Shown one piece after another: positions 7,571-16,403 of a stretch of 64,000 nt of DNA (the stretch's first letter is position 1; each line of letters begins with the position of its first letter). Under the pieces are notes generated by a model, which was not told where the DNA came from, did no database searches, and worked only from the letters and a program-made list of their open reading frames with translations. Origin of the DNA: Flavobacteriaceae bacterium PS02338. GTDB lineage: Bacteria > Bacteroidota > Bacteroidia > Sphingobacteriales > Sphingobacteriaceae. The translations under genes and the position numbers were made by a program. The stretch is taken from positions 1,426,001 through 1,490,000 of the forward strand of contig JASCOD010000001.1 of assembly GCA_029959615.1 (NCBI GenBank). The letters run 5' to 3'.

Positions 7571-8548
7571 ATGGAGAAAGTTTTAATTACCCGTCGCATC
7601 AGCGAAAATGCTTTGGCATTGATCAAAAAATCTGGTTACGATACTACTGTTTATACCGAGCTTAAGAATATCGCTCAAGAAGACTTGATTAGGATGTGCG
7701 AAGGTCATGTTGGTTTATTGAGCGTTGGTCCGAATAAAATAGATGAACATTTTTTGAACTCATGTAAACACTTGAAAGGAATTGCCTTGATGAGTGTTGG
7801 CTATGATAAGGTAGATGTAAATGCTGCAATTAAACATCGTATCCCGATTAGCAATACGCCAGATGTATTAAGTGAGGCAACAGCAGATACTGCTTTTTTA
7901 TTGATGCTTTCCGTTGCTCGAAAGGCTTTTTATATGCACAAAACGATAGCTCGTGGAGAATGGAATTTCTTTGACCCTATGCAGAATTTAGGTCAAGAAT
8001 TATATGGTAAAACTTTGGGTGTTTTAGGCTTGGGCAGAATAGGGTTGGAAATGGCAAAAAAAGCAAGTGCAGCCTATAAAATGGAAGTTGTTTACCATAA
8101 CAGAAATAGAAATGAACTGGCGGAAAAGGAGGTGGGAGCGAGGTATCTATCATTCGATGAACTCCTGACCGAAAGTGATGTTTTGAGTGTACATGTGAAT
8201 TTGACGGAAAAAACCAAGGAGATTTTTAACAAGAGTGCTTTTGACAAAATGAAACCTAATGCGATTTTTATAAATACTGCAAGAGGGGCAATTCATAATG
8301 AAGAAGATTTGTTAGCTGCGCTAGCGAACGGAACTATTTGGGGAGCCGGTTTAGATGTGACAAATCCAGAACCAATGGATAGAAATAATCCCTTACTGGA
8401 TATGGAAAATGTGTGCATCTTGCCTCACATTGGTTCGGCAACAGAAGAAACCCGAGAAAAAATGGCAATGATGGCAGCCGAAAATATGGTTGCAGCTTTG
8501 AAGGGCGAACAAATGCCGCAGGTAATTAATCCAGAGGTTTATAAATAG
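7571..8548 (+). CDS. D-2-hydroxyacid dehydrogenase (glyoxylate/hydroxypyruvate reductase type)
   Basis: A 325-residue NAD(P)-dependent oxidoreductase. The nucleotide-binding motif is GVLGLGRIG (about 150-158). The catalytic residues of the family are present: Arg238 in NTARGA, Glu267 in NPEPMD and His286 in LPHIGSAT. The pattern is closest to glyoxylate reductases that reduce 2-keto acids to D-2-hydroxy acids in the cytoplasm. It is transcribed alone; the downstream gap holds a palindromic repeat, and the next gene is an aldose-epimerase-like protein. The exact substrate is not decidable by eye. Confidence 0.92.
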   Translation: MEKVLITRRISENALALIKKSGYDTTVYTELKNIAQEDLIRMCEGHVGLLSVGPNKIDEHFLNSCKHLKGIALMSVGYDKVDVNAAIKHRIPISNTPDVLSEATADTAFLLMLSVARKAFYMHKTIARGEWNFFDPMQNLGQELYGKTLGVLGLGRIGLEMAKKASAAYKMEVVYHNRNRNELAEKEVGARYLSFDELLTESDVLSVHVNLTEKTKEIFNKSAFDKMKPNAIFINTARGAIHNEEDLLAALANGTIWGAGLDVTNPEPMDRNNPLLDMENVCILPHIGSATEETREKMAMMAAENMVAALKGEQMPQVINPEVYK

Positions 8549-8567
8549 TTTTAAACCTCTTTCTAAC

Positions 8568-8603
8568 CCTCTCTGGCTTCGCCATCTCTCCATGAGAGGG
8601 AGA
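8568..8603. repeat. Short GC-rich palindromic repeat
   Basis: CCCTCTCTGGC, TTC, GCCATCTCTCC and then ATGAGAGGG give two nested inverted repeats (GGC/GCC and CCCTCTC/GAGAGGG). It lies between the dehydrogenase and the aldose-epimerase-like gene. It resembles the arms of the element inserted in the photolyase gene at 3354-3441. Confidence 0.65.
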
Positions 8604-8664
8604 TAAACTGTTAGCGTTTGTTAAAATTTTTAAAAGCTATCTATAAAAATTCTATTTTTATTTC

Positions 8665-9534
8665 ATGATAGTTTCTATAAAGAACGAACATCTAGCCATC
8701 GATTTTTCTACTAAAGGCGCCGAGCTACAACGTATTGTTGGAATTGATAGTGCCATTAACTATATGTGGAGCGGAGATGCAAGATTTTGGGGCAAATTTA
8801 GTCCCGTGCTATTCCCTATTGTTGGAGCACTTAAAGACAATACCTACGAATATCAAGGGCAAAAATATAAATTGTCTCGTCATGGATTTGCCCGTGATAT
8901 GGAATTTGAACATCAAATACAAAGTCCCACTGAGATTTCCTTTAAACTAAAACACACTAAAGAAACTTTAGCAGTCTATCCGTTCGAGTTTGAACTTACA
9001 ATTAGGTATCGATTACAAGGGGCGAGTTTGCAGTGTACTTATCATGTATTTAATCCTAGTGAAAAAACGATCCTGTTTTCTATCGGAGGGCATCCCGCGT
9101 TTGCAGCACCATTGAATAACGAGGGTATTTACACTGATTATTATTTGCAATTTGATAGTGATGACGAGCTTACCTATCACCACATTGTAGATAATTTGGT
9201 TGCTGATCAAACTACGGCCATTCAATTAAAGGATAAAATTTTACCTTTAAAACAAGAGCTGTTTTACGAAGACGCCTTGGTGTTAAAGAAGTTAAAAAGT
9301 ACTCATATCCGACTGTTAAATACCAAGAATTATAGCGGTCTTAACTTTCATTTTGAAGGCTTTCCATACTTTGGAATTTGGGCTGCAAAAGACGCTGATT
9401 TTGTTTGTTTAGAACCTTGGTGTGGCATTGCCGATAGTCTTAATCATAATGAACAGTTAGAAGAAAAAGAAGGAATGGAAAAGCTAGCGGCCGGAGAAAC
9501 TTGGCAACGAAGCTGGGAAGTTTGTTGTTTCTGA
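8665..9534 (+). CDS. Aldose 1-epimerase-like protein (galactose mutarotase superfamily)
   Basis: A 289-residue protein of the GalM-like beta-sandwich superfamily, LacX subgroup. Supporting segments are LSRHGFARDMEF (catalytic-type His), IGGHPAFAAPL (second conserved His), NFHFEGFPYFGIWA and CLEPWCGIADSLNH (the conserved glutamate-containing strand). It would interconvert the anomers of an aldose or bind a phosphosugar in the cytoplasm; there is no signal peptide. It stands alone after the dehydrogenase, with 116 bp and a repeat in between. Confidence 0.88.
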   Translation: MIVSIKNEHLAIDFSTKGAELQRIVGIDSAINYMWSGDARFWGKFSPVLFPIVGALKDNTYEYQGQKYKLSRHGFARDMEFEHQIQSPTEISFKLKHTKETLAVYPFEFELTIRYRLQGASLQCTYHVFNPSEKTILFSIGGHPAFAAPLNNEGIYTDYYLQFDSDDELTYHHIVDNLVADQTTAIQLKDKILPLKQELFYEDALVLKKLKSTHIRLLNTKNYSGLNFHFEGFPYFGIWAAKDADFVCLEPWCGIADSLNHNEQLEEKEGMEKLAAGETWQRSWEVCCF

Positions 9535-9631
9535 AATTTTTCTGTCATCCTTTTATCTTGTTGTATTACAGGTGTTTGATTTGGTTTTGATTTTTTTTGA
9601 ATTTTAACGTAGGGGTACATTTCATTGTCGT

Positions 9632-9653
9632 TGTCTCATTTTTAAATAAGACA
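9632..9653. promoter_or_regulatory. Palindrome just before the surface-repeat operon
   Basis: A 22-bp near-perfect inverted repeat: TGTCT (9632-9636) faces AGACA (9649-9653) and ATTT faces AAAT around the centre, with one mismatched pair. It ends 4 bp before the first ATG of the six-gene cluster. It could be an operator or a 5' leader hairpin; no regulator is assigned. Confidence 0.45.
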
Positions 9654-9657
9654 CAAA

Positions 9658-10833
9658 ATGAAAAAAACATACTACAGATCACAATTCAATTGCTTAAAAA
9701 CTGCCTTTTGCTGTAGCTTCACCTTCTTGATGTTGGCGGTTCAGTCCAATGCCCAGGAAAATAAGGCCGTAAAAGCTAACTTCGGTTTAATTTATCCCTT
9801 AAGTACCAATGGTACTCATGCACCTCTAGATACCAACGATTTATCTGTTCATTTACTAGCTGGTATTTCTTCGGTAGAAAAAGGAAGTGCGTTTGCTGGT
9901 TTAGCAAACGTAGTGCGTAACGAAGCTAAAGGAGCACTTTTTGCGGGTTTTTCTAACCATGTAGGTAAGGAAGCTAATGGGGCTTTGTTTGCTGGCTTTC
10001 TTAATACTTATCGTTCAGCCAAAGGAAGCCAGTTTGCTGGTTTCGCAAATTTGGCTCAGCGCAACGTTAGTGGGGCACAGTTCTCCGGGTTTCTAAATAC
10101 TGCTGGTGGCGATATGAACGGAGTTCAGTTTGCCGGATTTGCTAACGTATCCCGTAACCTCAATGGAAGCCAGTTTGCTGGTTTCTCTAATACAGCAAAA
10201 AATGTAACTACATCTCAATTTTCAGGTTTCATTAATGTAGCTAAGGAGGTAAATGGCAGCCAGTTTGCGGGCTTTATCAATGTGGCTAAAAGTGTAAAAG
10301 GTGCGCAAATAGCAGGTTTTATAAATATAGCAGAAACTAGCGACTGCCCGATTGGTATCATTAATATTATCAAGAATGGTGAAAAAAGCATTGCAGTAAC
10401 TATTGATGAAAGTCAAACCTCTATGTTGACCTTCAGGTCTGGAGGAAAGTATCTTTATGGAATTATTGGAGCTGGCTATAACTTCAAAAACAAGGATGAA
10501 GTTTACGCCTTTGAAGCTGGTTTTGGAGCTCATTTCTTCCAGTCGAAGCATTTTAGGTTAAATATGGAATTGACACAAACCACATTGGAAAGTTTCAAGG
10601 ATGGCGAGTATTTCAAAAGCACGTTGAGGTTGTTGCCTGCTGTTAAGGTGGCTCCCTGGTTAGAGATTTTTGGAGGGCCTTCATTTAATTTCGTTACCAC
10701 CAATACGGTGGAAGGTCTAGCACTACATCCAACTAACGACGATCTCGTGATCCATACTTGGAAAAATAATTGGTCAGATTTCAGACAATCGTTACATATC
10801 GGTTATCAAGCTGGATTACAGATCGTTTTTTAA
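9658..10833 (+). CDS. Surface-repeat protein with GxQFAGFxN repeats and a barrel-like C-terminal domain
   Basis: A 391-residue exported protein (signal ending near NAQ, residue 33). Residues about 65-238 are some ten tandem copies of a 15-16-residue unit with core GSQFAGFxN (examples GAQFSGFLN, GVQFAGFAN, GSQFAGFIN). Such regular G-F-N ladders suggest a stacked beta-solenoid. Residues about 240-391 are rich in alternating aromatic strands and end in F (GLQIVF), like an outer-membrane beta-structure. The last gene of the cluster (14616-16403) has the same repeats and the same C-terminal domain. It resembles what annotation pipelines call LA_2272 family surface repeats (recall, not checked). 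First gene of a six-gene cluster; function unknown. Confidence 0.8.
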   Translation: MKKTYYRSQFNCLKTAFCCSFTFLMLAVQSNAQENKAVKANFGLIYPLSTNGTHAPLDTNDLSVHLLAGISSVEKGSAFAGLANVVRNEAKGALFAGFSNHVGKEANGALFAGFLNTYRSAKGSQFAGFANLAQRNVSGAQFSGFLNTAGGDMNGVQFAGFANVSRNLNGSQFAGFSNTAKNVTTSQFSGFINVAKEVNGSQFAGFINVAKSVKGAQIAGFINIAETSDCPIGIINIIKNGEKSIAVTIDESQTSMLTFRSGGKYLYGIIGAGYNFKNKDEVYAFEAGFGAHFFQSKHFRLNMELTQTTLESFKDGEYFKSTLRLLPAVKVAPWLEIFGGPSFNFVTTNTVEGLALHPTNDDLVIHTWKNNWSDFRQSLHIGYQAGLQIVF

Positions 10834-10871
10834 TTCAAATTTTAATACACAATTTATAATTAACACACATC

Positions 10872-11531
10872 ATGAAACATTTTACAACCATCATTTTAGG
10901 CTTAGTAGTCATCATCAATTTTTCAGCCTGCAAAAAAGATCGTTTAACAGCAAACGGAGATATTATATCAGAAACTAGAGATGTAAATCAATTTACGGGG
11001 GTGAGTTCTAGCGGTGCTACGCCTGTGAAAATTAATTACGGAACCACATTCAAGGTAATAGTTAAGGGCTCTAGTAATATCGTTCCCCGCTTCACAACAA
11101 GGGTAGTCAATAACATTTTGCATTTAAGTTTCGAACATGTAAATGTACACCGTGATGATATAGAAGTTGAATTGACCATGCCTAACATTAATAAAATTTC
11201 GGTAAGTGGTAGTGGAGAGGTAGACGTTAAAGGCAGCTTTCCTTCACAGCAAAGTTTGTCTGTATCGCTAAGTGGTTCGGCAGAGGTAAAAGTAGAAGAC
11301 CTAATGCAAGTAGAGCGTGTAAATATAGAGATCTCTGGTTCTGGAGAGATAAACTTAGAAAAAGTGGGTGCGAAGCAGGCTGAGGCCAATATTTCCGGTA
11401 GTGGTACTGCGAGGTTTCAAGTGCAAGATCACCTAAAAGCTAAAATAAGTGGTAGCGGTAAAGTATACTATACCGGAAATCCAACAGTTCAGCAAGACAT
11501 TAGTGGTTCTGGAAAGCTAATCAAGTTTTAA
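10872..11531 (+). CDS. GIN-domain (DUF2807) lipoprotein
   Basis: A 219-residue lipoprotein: the signal ends in INFSACKKD with the lipid-anchored Cys at residue 20. Residues about 40-215 form the DUF2807 or 'head GIN' beta-helix, recognised by repeated short strands carrying SGSGEV, SLSGSAEV, ISGSGEI, ISGSGTA, ISGSGKV and ISGSGKL. This family was proposed to be an adhesin head, but its role is not proven. It lies 38 bp after the surface-repeat gene and 15 bp before the desaturase fusion, in the same operon. Confidence 0.9.
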   Translation: MKHFTTIILGLVVIINFSACKKDRLTANGDIISETRDVNQFTGVSSSGATPVKINYGTTFKVIVKGSSNIVPRFTTRVVNNILHLSFEHVNVHRDDIEVELTMPNINKISVSGSGEVDVKGSFPSQQSLSVSLSGSAEVKVEDLMQVERVNIEISGSGEINLEKVGAKQAEANISGSGTARFQVQDHLKAKISGSGKVYYTGNPTVQQDISGSGKLIKF

Positions 11532-11546
11532 TTTAAAGATACAATT

Positions 11547-13037
11547 ATGGCTGGTCAATCATTTTGGCAAGCTTTCAGTTCCATTTTTGGGGCCGAGAAG
11601 CTTGTCCAGGAAGAGCTATATCTTTTGCAAAGCAATATGCCTAATCTAATTACCTATGCCCTTCCTTTTGTGGTGGCATTTACGGTGCTAGAGTTTGGCT
11701 TGGGTAGGGTATTTAAGCACGAAGATTATACACATGAAGAACTGAGAGGTTCTCTATGGGTAGGTTTGGGAAATTTGTTAGTGAATTTAGTGCTGAAATC
11801 AACTTTGTTTTTAGTTGCAGTTTGGATATATAATCTTTTGCCTTGGCGTATGGAATTGAGTTGGTGGAGCCTGATTTTCTGTGTTTTGATTTACGATTTT
11901 TGCAGTTATTGGTCGCATCGCATTTCACATTTCAACCGTTTCTTTTGGGCTGCCCACGTGGTACACCATTCTGCGGAACATTATAACTTAACGGTTGCAT
12001 TTAGACAAAGCTGGGTACAGCATGTTAAGGTGATTTTCTTTATTCCTGTAGCACTATGTGGGTTCCATCCAATAATTTTTATGGTAGCTAGCCAAGTAAG
12101 CACACTTTATCAGTTTTGGGTTCATACAGAGGCAATAGGTAAATTACATCCATTTATTGAAAAGTATTTTGGCACGCCCTCTAACCATCGTGTACATCAC
12201 GGTAGTCAAGAAAAGTACATTGACAAAAACTTCGGTGCTACGTTAATGATTTGGGATCATCTTTTTGGTACCTTTCAATATGAACAAGAAAAGCCAAAAT
12301 ATGGGTTAACTACTCCACTTATCAATAAGGAAAATCCTTTTGAATTAAACTTTCATGAGTACCGCGCTATAGTGAAAGATATTAAAAAGAGTGATGGTTT
12401 GCGGGAGGTGTTGTTCTTTATGTTCGCTAGCCCGTCAAAAGTTTATCGTTATAAAGCTGAGCAAAGTAAAAATCTCAGTAAATCTAAGTTGACCTGGACT
12501 TTAAAGGCTACCGCATTAGTGCTGTTTTTATTAATGGTTGGTCAGCTGTTGGCAGCACAATCTAATTTGCCAGAGCCGAAAATAAAAAACTTGCTTTTTT
12601 TCTTACAGCGTACACCCGATGCCAATACCGTGGTTTATCAATTGAATCTGGATAAAGATGGGGCAGTTATTGAGAAGGCACCTGTAAAGGCATCTTGGAT
12701 TAGATATGAAGAAAATGGGATGGTCAAGGAACTCTCTTCTGTAGAAAAGAAATTTGCTTATGGTGTGCAATGTAAACAGCTAGGAAACGAAAGCTACGAG
12801 GTGCGTTTAGTTTCCTATAAAAAGCTGCCAATGTATTTACAGAAAACACCGACTGATCAGCAATACCGCTTATATATCAAGGATGAAGGAAAAGATTTAC
12901 TCTTGAAGCGGGTTTTTGTAAAGGTTGAGGGTGGAGGCTTTTGGCTACCAAAAGTACATTATATTGATTTGTTTACAGTGGATAGTGAGAATGGTGCTCA
13001 AATTTTGAAACGGATTAAGTTATTGCCAAATGGTTAA
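11547..13037 (+). CDS. Sterol desaturase/fatty acid hydroxylase fused to a DUF4833-like domain
   Basis: A 496-residue membrane protein. Residues about 30-300 are the fatty-acid-hydroxylase/sterol-desaturase domain with the di-iron histidine boxes HRISH (His124, His128), HVVHH (137-141) and HRVHH (214-218), set among several hydrophobic helices (38-55, 78-98, 105-120, 162-190). A further hydrophobic helix near residues 320-340 (ALVLFLLMVGQLLAA) leads into a C-terminal domain of about 150 residues starting LLFFLQRTPDANTVVYQLN and containing WIRYEENGMVKELSSVEKK, which matches the DUF4833 pattern. The C-terminal part would face the periplasm. The likely reaction is oxygen-dependent hydroxylation of a lipid, substrate unknown. 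The stop overlaps the start of the sigma-factor gene by 8 bp. Confidence 0.85.
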   Translation: MAGQSFWQAFSSIFGAEKLVQEELYLLQSNMPNLITYALPFVVAFTVLEFGLGRVFKHEDYTHEELRGSLWVGLGNLLVNLVLKSTLFLVAVWIYNLLPWRMELSWWSLIFCVLIYDFCSYWSHRISHFNRFFWAAHVVHHSAEHYNLTVAFRQSWVQHVKVIFFIPVALCGFHPIIFMVASQVSTLYQFWVHTEAIGKLHPFIEKYFGTPSNHRVHHGSQEKYIDKNFGATLMIWDHLFGTFQYEQEKPKYGLTTPLINKENPFELNFHEYRAIVKDIKKSDGLREVLFFMFASPSKVYRYKAEQSKNLSKSKLTWTLKATALVLFLLMVGQLLAAQSNLPEPKIKNLLFFLQRTPDANTVVYQLNLDKDGAVIEKAPVKASWIRYEENGMVKELSSVEKKFAYGVQCKQLGNESYEVRLVSYKKLPMYLQKTPTDQQYRLYIKDEGKDLLLKRVFVKVEGGGFWLPKVHYIDLFTVDSENGAQILKRIKLLPNG

Positions 13038-13647
13038 TTGTATAGCTGAAGTCAAACCAATATATTTGAAACATCTTAACGTGAATATAGCTACGCAAAT
13101 ATATGATGATGTTGCTTTTGAGCAGCTTTTTAAATCGCACTACAAGGCTTTGCATGCCTATGCCAATATGTTGCTTAAAGACTTGGACATTGCCGAGGAA
13201 GTAGTACAAGCCATGTTCTTAAAGCTTTGGGAAAAGAGAGGTGTATTGGAAGTGCAAACTTCTGTAAAAGCCTATCTCTATAAATGTGTGTACAATGATA
13301 GTCTGAATCTATTGAAGCATGAACAGGTGAAATCGAAGTATAATGATTTTACCGTACATACGATGAACACGCATCATGAAGCAGCGTCTAACAGGGTAGA
13401 ACTTTCTGAATTACAAAAAGAGCTAAGGTTGGCAATGGAGGCATTGCCAGAACAATGTCGGCTCATTTTTCAGATGAGTCGTTTTGAAGAACTGAAATAC
13501 AGGGAAATTGCAGAACGATTGGGCATTTCCGTGAAAACAGTTGAAAATCAAATGGGCAAAGCGCTGAAAATATTACGTTTAAAACTAGCGGATTTCCTGA
13601 TTTTGATTTTGTTGGGAATGAGTAGCTATAATGATTATTTAAATTAA
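13030..13647 (+). CDS. ECF RNA polymerase sigma factor (FecI-like)
   Basis: A 205-residue sigma-70-family factor. Region 2 lies at about 30-95 (AFEQLFKSHYKALHAYANMLL, then EEVVQAMFLKLWEKR). Region 4 with its helix-turn-helix lies at about 135-190 (LPEQCRLIFQMSRFEELKY, REIAERLGISVKTVENQM). Domains 1 and 3 are missing, as in all ECF factors. The first ATG overlaps the previous gene by 8 bp; a GTG at 13081 would give a shorter and more typical N-terminus, so the start is uncertain. The FecR-type anti-sigma gene follows after 10 bp, the classic FecI-FecR order for surface signalling. Confidence 0.93.
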   Translation: MVNCIAEVKPIYLKHLNVNIATQIYDDVAFEQLFKSHYKALHAYANMLLKDLDIAEEVVQAMFLKLWEKRGVLEVQTSVKAYLYKCVYNDSLNLLKHEQVKSKYNDFTVHTMNTHHEAASNRVELSELQKELRLAMEALPEQCRLIFQMSRFEELKYREIAERLGISVKTVENQMGKALKILRLKLADFLILILLGMSSYNDYLN

Positions 13648-13657
13648 GCAAAGCAAT

Positions 13658-14614
13658 ATGAATGATGAATTATTGATAAAGTTTCTGCTTAATGAAACCA
13701 CGGCAGAAGAAGCCGACGAAATACAACGTTGGATAGCGGCTAGTGCGGAAAATGAAAAGTATTATCGTCAATTTGAACGAATTTGGAACGAAAGTGAAAC
13801 ATTAATCCATACTTCGGAAGTTGACGAGGATTTGGCTTGGCAGAAATTTAAAGTGCTTGCCGCGGAAAAACAGGCAGCTGTTCCCAAGGTTAGTAGGCTA
13901 AAGTTGACTAATGTTTGGTTGCGTATAGCTGCGGTTTTTTTGCTCTGCTTTGGTGCTTGGTTGGCTTATCAAAAATTAGGAGGTGGATACACTGAGCTAA
14001 CCAGCTATGATTTGGTGCTTAATAAAGAACTACCCGATGGAAGCCAGTTGGTACTGAATAAAAATTCCAGTATCAGTTATGCAACAAATTTTGAAAAGAA
14101 CCGCAGGGTAGAATTAAATGAGGGAGAAGTTTTTTTTGAAGTGGCTCATGACCGTTCACATCCTTTTGTAATAGCTATAAAAGATGTGAAAGTAGAAGTG
14201 GTAGGTACTTCTTTCAATATCAAGCGGTCAAAAAAATCGGTTGAGGTAATTGTAGAAACAGGTGTTGTCAAAGTAAATAAAAACGGAAAACAACTGATAC
14301 TTACTAAAGGAGAAAGCGTTTTGTTGGATGATGATGCAGATTTGTTGACAAAAAAGCAGACAGAAGATGAACTGTATAGTTATTATCGTACGCAGTTATT
14401 TGTAGCTAACAACACGCCACTACCTCGATTGATAACGATCCTTAGCGAAGCCTACAACGTGAAAATTGAATTGAGTGAACAGATCAAAAAAGATAGTATC
14501 TACATTACCTTGCCACTTAAATATTCATTAGAGAAAAATTTAGCAACAATCTGCGAAACACTTGATTTGAAAAAGCAACGTAACCCAAACGGTATACTGC
14601 TGTCTAAGAAATAG
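13658..14614 (+). CDS. FecR-family anti-sigma factor
   Basis: A 318-residue inner-membrane regulator. Residues 1-80 are the cytoplasmic anti-sigma part (LLNETTAEEADEIQRWI). One transmembrane helix lies at about 86-105 (WLRIAAVFLLCFGAWLAY). The periplasmic FecR domain lies at about 110-215 (LPDGSQLVLNKNSSISY, GEVFFEVAHD, HPFVI, VVGTSFNIK). A DUF4974 domain closes the protein (about 248-317, LITILSEAYNVKI). It would hold the neighbouring ECF factor until an envelope signal arrives through a STN-domain partner. The next gene starts 1 bp after the stop and carries that STN domain. Confidence 0.94.
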   Translation: MNDELLIKFLLNETTAEEADEIQRWIAASAENEKYYRQFERIWNESETLIHTSEVDEDLAWQKFKVLAAEKQAAVPKVSRLKLTNVWLRIAAVFLLCFGAWLAYQKLGGGYTELTSYDLVLNKELPDGSQLVLNKNSSISYATNFEKNRRVELNEGEVFFEVAHDRSHPFVIAIKDVKVEVVGTSFNIKRSKKSVEVIVETGVVKVNKNGKQLILTKGESVLLDDDADLLTKKQTEDELYSYYRTQLFVANNTPLPRLITILSEAYNVKIELSEQIKKDSIYITLPLKYSLEKNLATICETLDLKKQRNPNGILLSKK

Positions 14615-14615
14615 T

Positions 14616-16403
14616 ATGAAAACCAAACTATTTATTGCGCTTCTTTTTATCAGTTCTTTTTGTGCTGCCCAAAATGCAGTCAATTATAATCAGAGCAATC
14701 TTGCTAAGCTAGTTACATTAGATTTGAAGGCTAATAAAATCAGCCATGTTCTACAAAAAATAGGAAATGCTGGCGGGTTTTATTTCGCTTATAACGGCGC
14801 ATTATTTAGACAAGATAGTGTGGTTAGTCTAAATGTTCGTAGCAAACCGGTAAGAGAAGTTCTAGATCAACTTTTTGATGGCAAGGTAGACTACAAGGAG
14901 AACCAAGAATATATCATTCTCAGGTATGCGGTAAATCAGTTCGCCATTGAAGCAGAAAGTATTGTTACTGCAGAAAATTTATATGCCATTACAGGGAGGG
15001 TGGTAGATATACAAACCGGAAAAAGAATAAAAAATGCCAGTGTGTATGAAAAACGCTTGTTAGAATCGGCAATAACAGATGATGAAGGTTATTTTAGCCT
15101 AAAGTTCAAGGGAAACCATACGGCCATTATTCTTACGGCAAGTAAAGAGACCTATCGTGATACTTCTATTATTTTTCTATCTAGTGTAGATGTGAAACCT
15201 CAGGCTTATGATGATCCTGATAAAGACAAAGGTACGTTCATGTCTAACTTATTAGATAATGTTAAGATTGGGCGTTGGCTTACTTCTTCTAAGCAGCGTA
15301 TTCAAAATATGAATTTGCCCGATTTTTTGACCAATATGCCAGTGCAGGCTTCACTTACTCCGGGTTTAAGTTCTCATGGAAGTATGAGCGGGAGCGTAGT
15401 AAATAAATTTTCATTGAACTTGATGGGAGGTTATACCGCTGGGGTAGATGGCGCAGAGATTGCAGGTTTTTTTAACATTAATAAAGCTGATGTGAGGTAT
15501 GCGCAGGTTGCTGGCCTACTGAATCTTACTGGAGGTAATACGGAAGGAGCACAAGTAGCTGGGGTTTTCAATATGGTGGCACAAAATGCCAATGGCGTTC
15601 AGGTTGCAGGCATTTATAATCACGTTCAAGGCAAAGTAAATGGCATGCAGATTTCTACGGCTAACTATGCAAAGGGTCTAATAGAAGGTATGCAGCTTTC
15701 AGCATTGGGCAATATCGCAAATGATGATTTACATGGAATCCAAGTTACAGGATTGCTAAACGTTGTTAAAAAGGAAACACGAGGTTTTCAGCTTTCAGCA
15801 TTTGGTAATGCCGCACTAAAGAACCTTAAAGGGGTGCAACTTTCTGGAGTTTTAAATTATGCCAAACATAATAGAGGACTACAATTAGGACTGATTAATG
15901 TTGCAGATACTTCATCTGGTGTAAGTTTGGGCTTAATCAATATTGTTAGACATGGATATCATAAATTAAGTATTTCTTCCAATGAGCTAATTAACGCCAA
16001 CGTTTCATTTAAAAGTGGAAATGCAAATCTTTATACCATATTTATGCTAGGTAAAAACTTTGTAGAGAACGAAAACATTGAAACTTTTGGTTTTGGTTTT
16101 GGACATGATTTCTTTGCTGGAAGAAGACTTTCATTTTCAACGGAGTTAACTGCACAGCATTTACATCTAGGTAGATGGGATTACGCAAATATCCTCAGCA
16201 AGTTTCAATTGAATCTCCAGTTGAGGGTTTTTAAAGGCTTCAGTATCTATGGAGGGCCTGTGCTCAATTATTACGTCACGGAAGCCCCTATCAATTATAT
16301 CGCCGCTAAAGGCTATAAAACTCAAATTGTACCATCCAATAGCAAGCCTTTTCGAGGTAATTACGCTTGGTTGGGTTGGACAGTAGGTATAAATCTCTTT
16401 TAA
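14616..16403 (+). CDS. STN-domain / carboxypeptidase-regulatory-like / surface-repeat protein
   Basis: A 595-residue exported protein (signal ending near CAAQ, residue 19). Domains in order: an STN domain at about 35-104 (LVTLDLKANKISHVLQKIG, SLNVRSKPVREVLDQLFDG), the signalling domain that usually starts TonB-dependent transducers; a carboxypeptidase-D regulatory-like sandwich at 123-195 (YAITGRVVDIQTGKRIKNA); about ten 15-16-residue repeats with core GxQVAGxxN at 278-442; and a C-terminal barrel-like domain at 445-595 homologous to that of the gene at 9658. The TonB plug and 22-strand barrel are absent, so this is not a normal receptor. It probably acts as the envelope partner of the FecR anti-sigma factor. 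Confidence 0.82.
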   Translation: MKTKLFIALLFISSFCAAQNAVNYNQSNLAKLVTLDLKANKISHVLQKIGNAGGFYFAYNGALFRQDSVVSLNVRSKPVREVLDQLFDGKVDYKENQEYIILRYAVNQFAIEAESIVTAENLYAITGRVVDIQTGKRIKNASVYEKRLLESAITDDEGYFSLKFKGNHTAIILTASKETYRDTSIIFLSSVDVKPQAYDDPDKDKGTFMSNLLDNVKIGRWLTSSKQRIQNMNLPDFLTNMPVQASLTPGLSSHGSMSGSVVNKFSLNLMGGYTAGVDGAEIAGFFNINKADVRYAQVAGLLNLTGGNTEGAQVAGVFNMVAQNANGVQVAGIYNHVQGKVNGMQISTANYAKGLIEGMQLSALGNIANDDLHGIQVTGLLNVVKKETRGFQLSAFGNAALKNLKGVQLSGVLNYAKHNRGLQLGLINVADTSSGVSLGLINIVRHGYHKLSISSNELINANVSFKSGNANLYTIFMLGKNFVENENIETFGFGFGHDFFAGRRLSFSTELTAQHLHLGRWDYANILSKFQLNLQLRVFKGFSIYGGPVLNYYVTEAPINYIAAKGYKTQIVPSNSKPFRGNYAWLGWTVGINLF

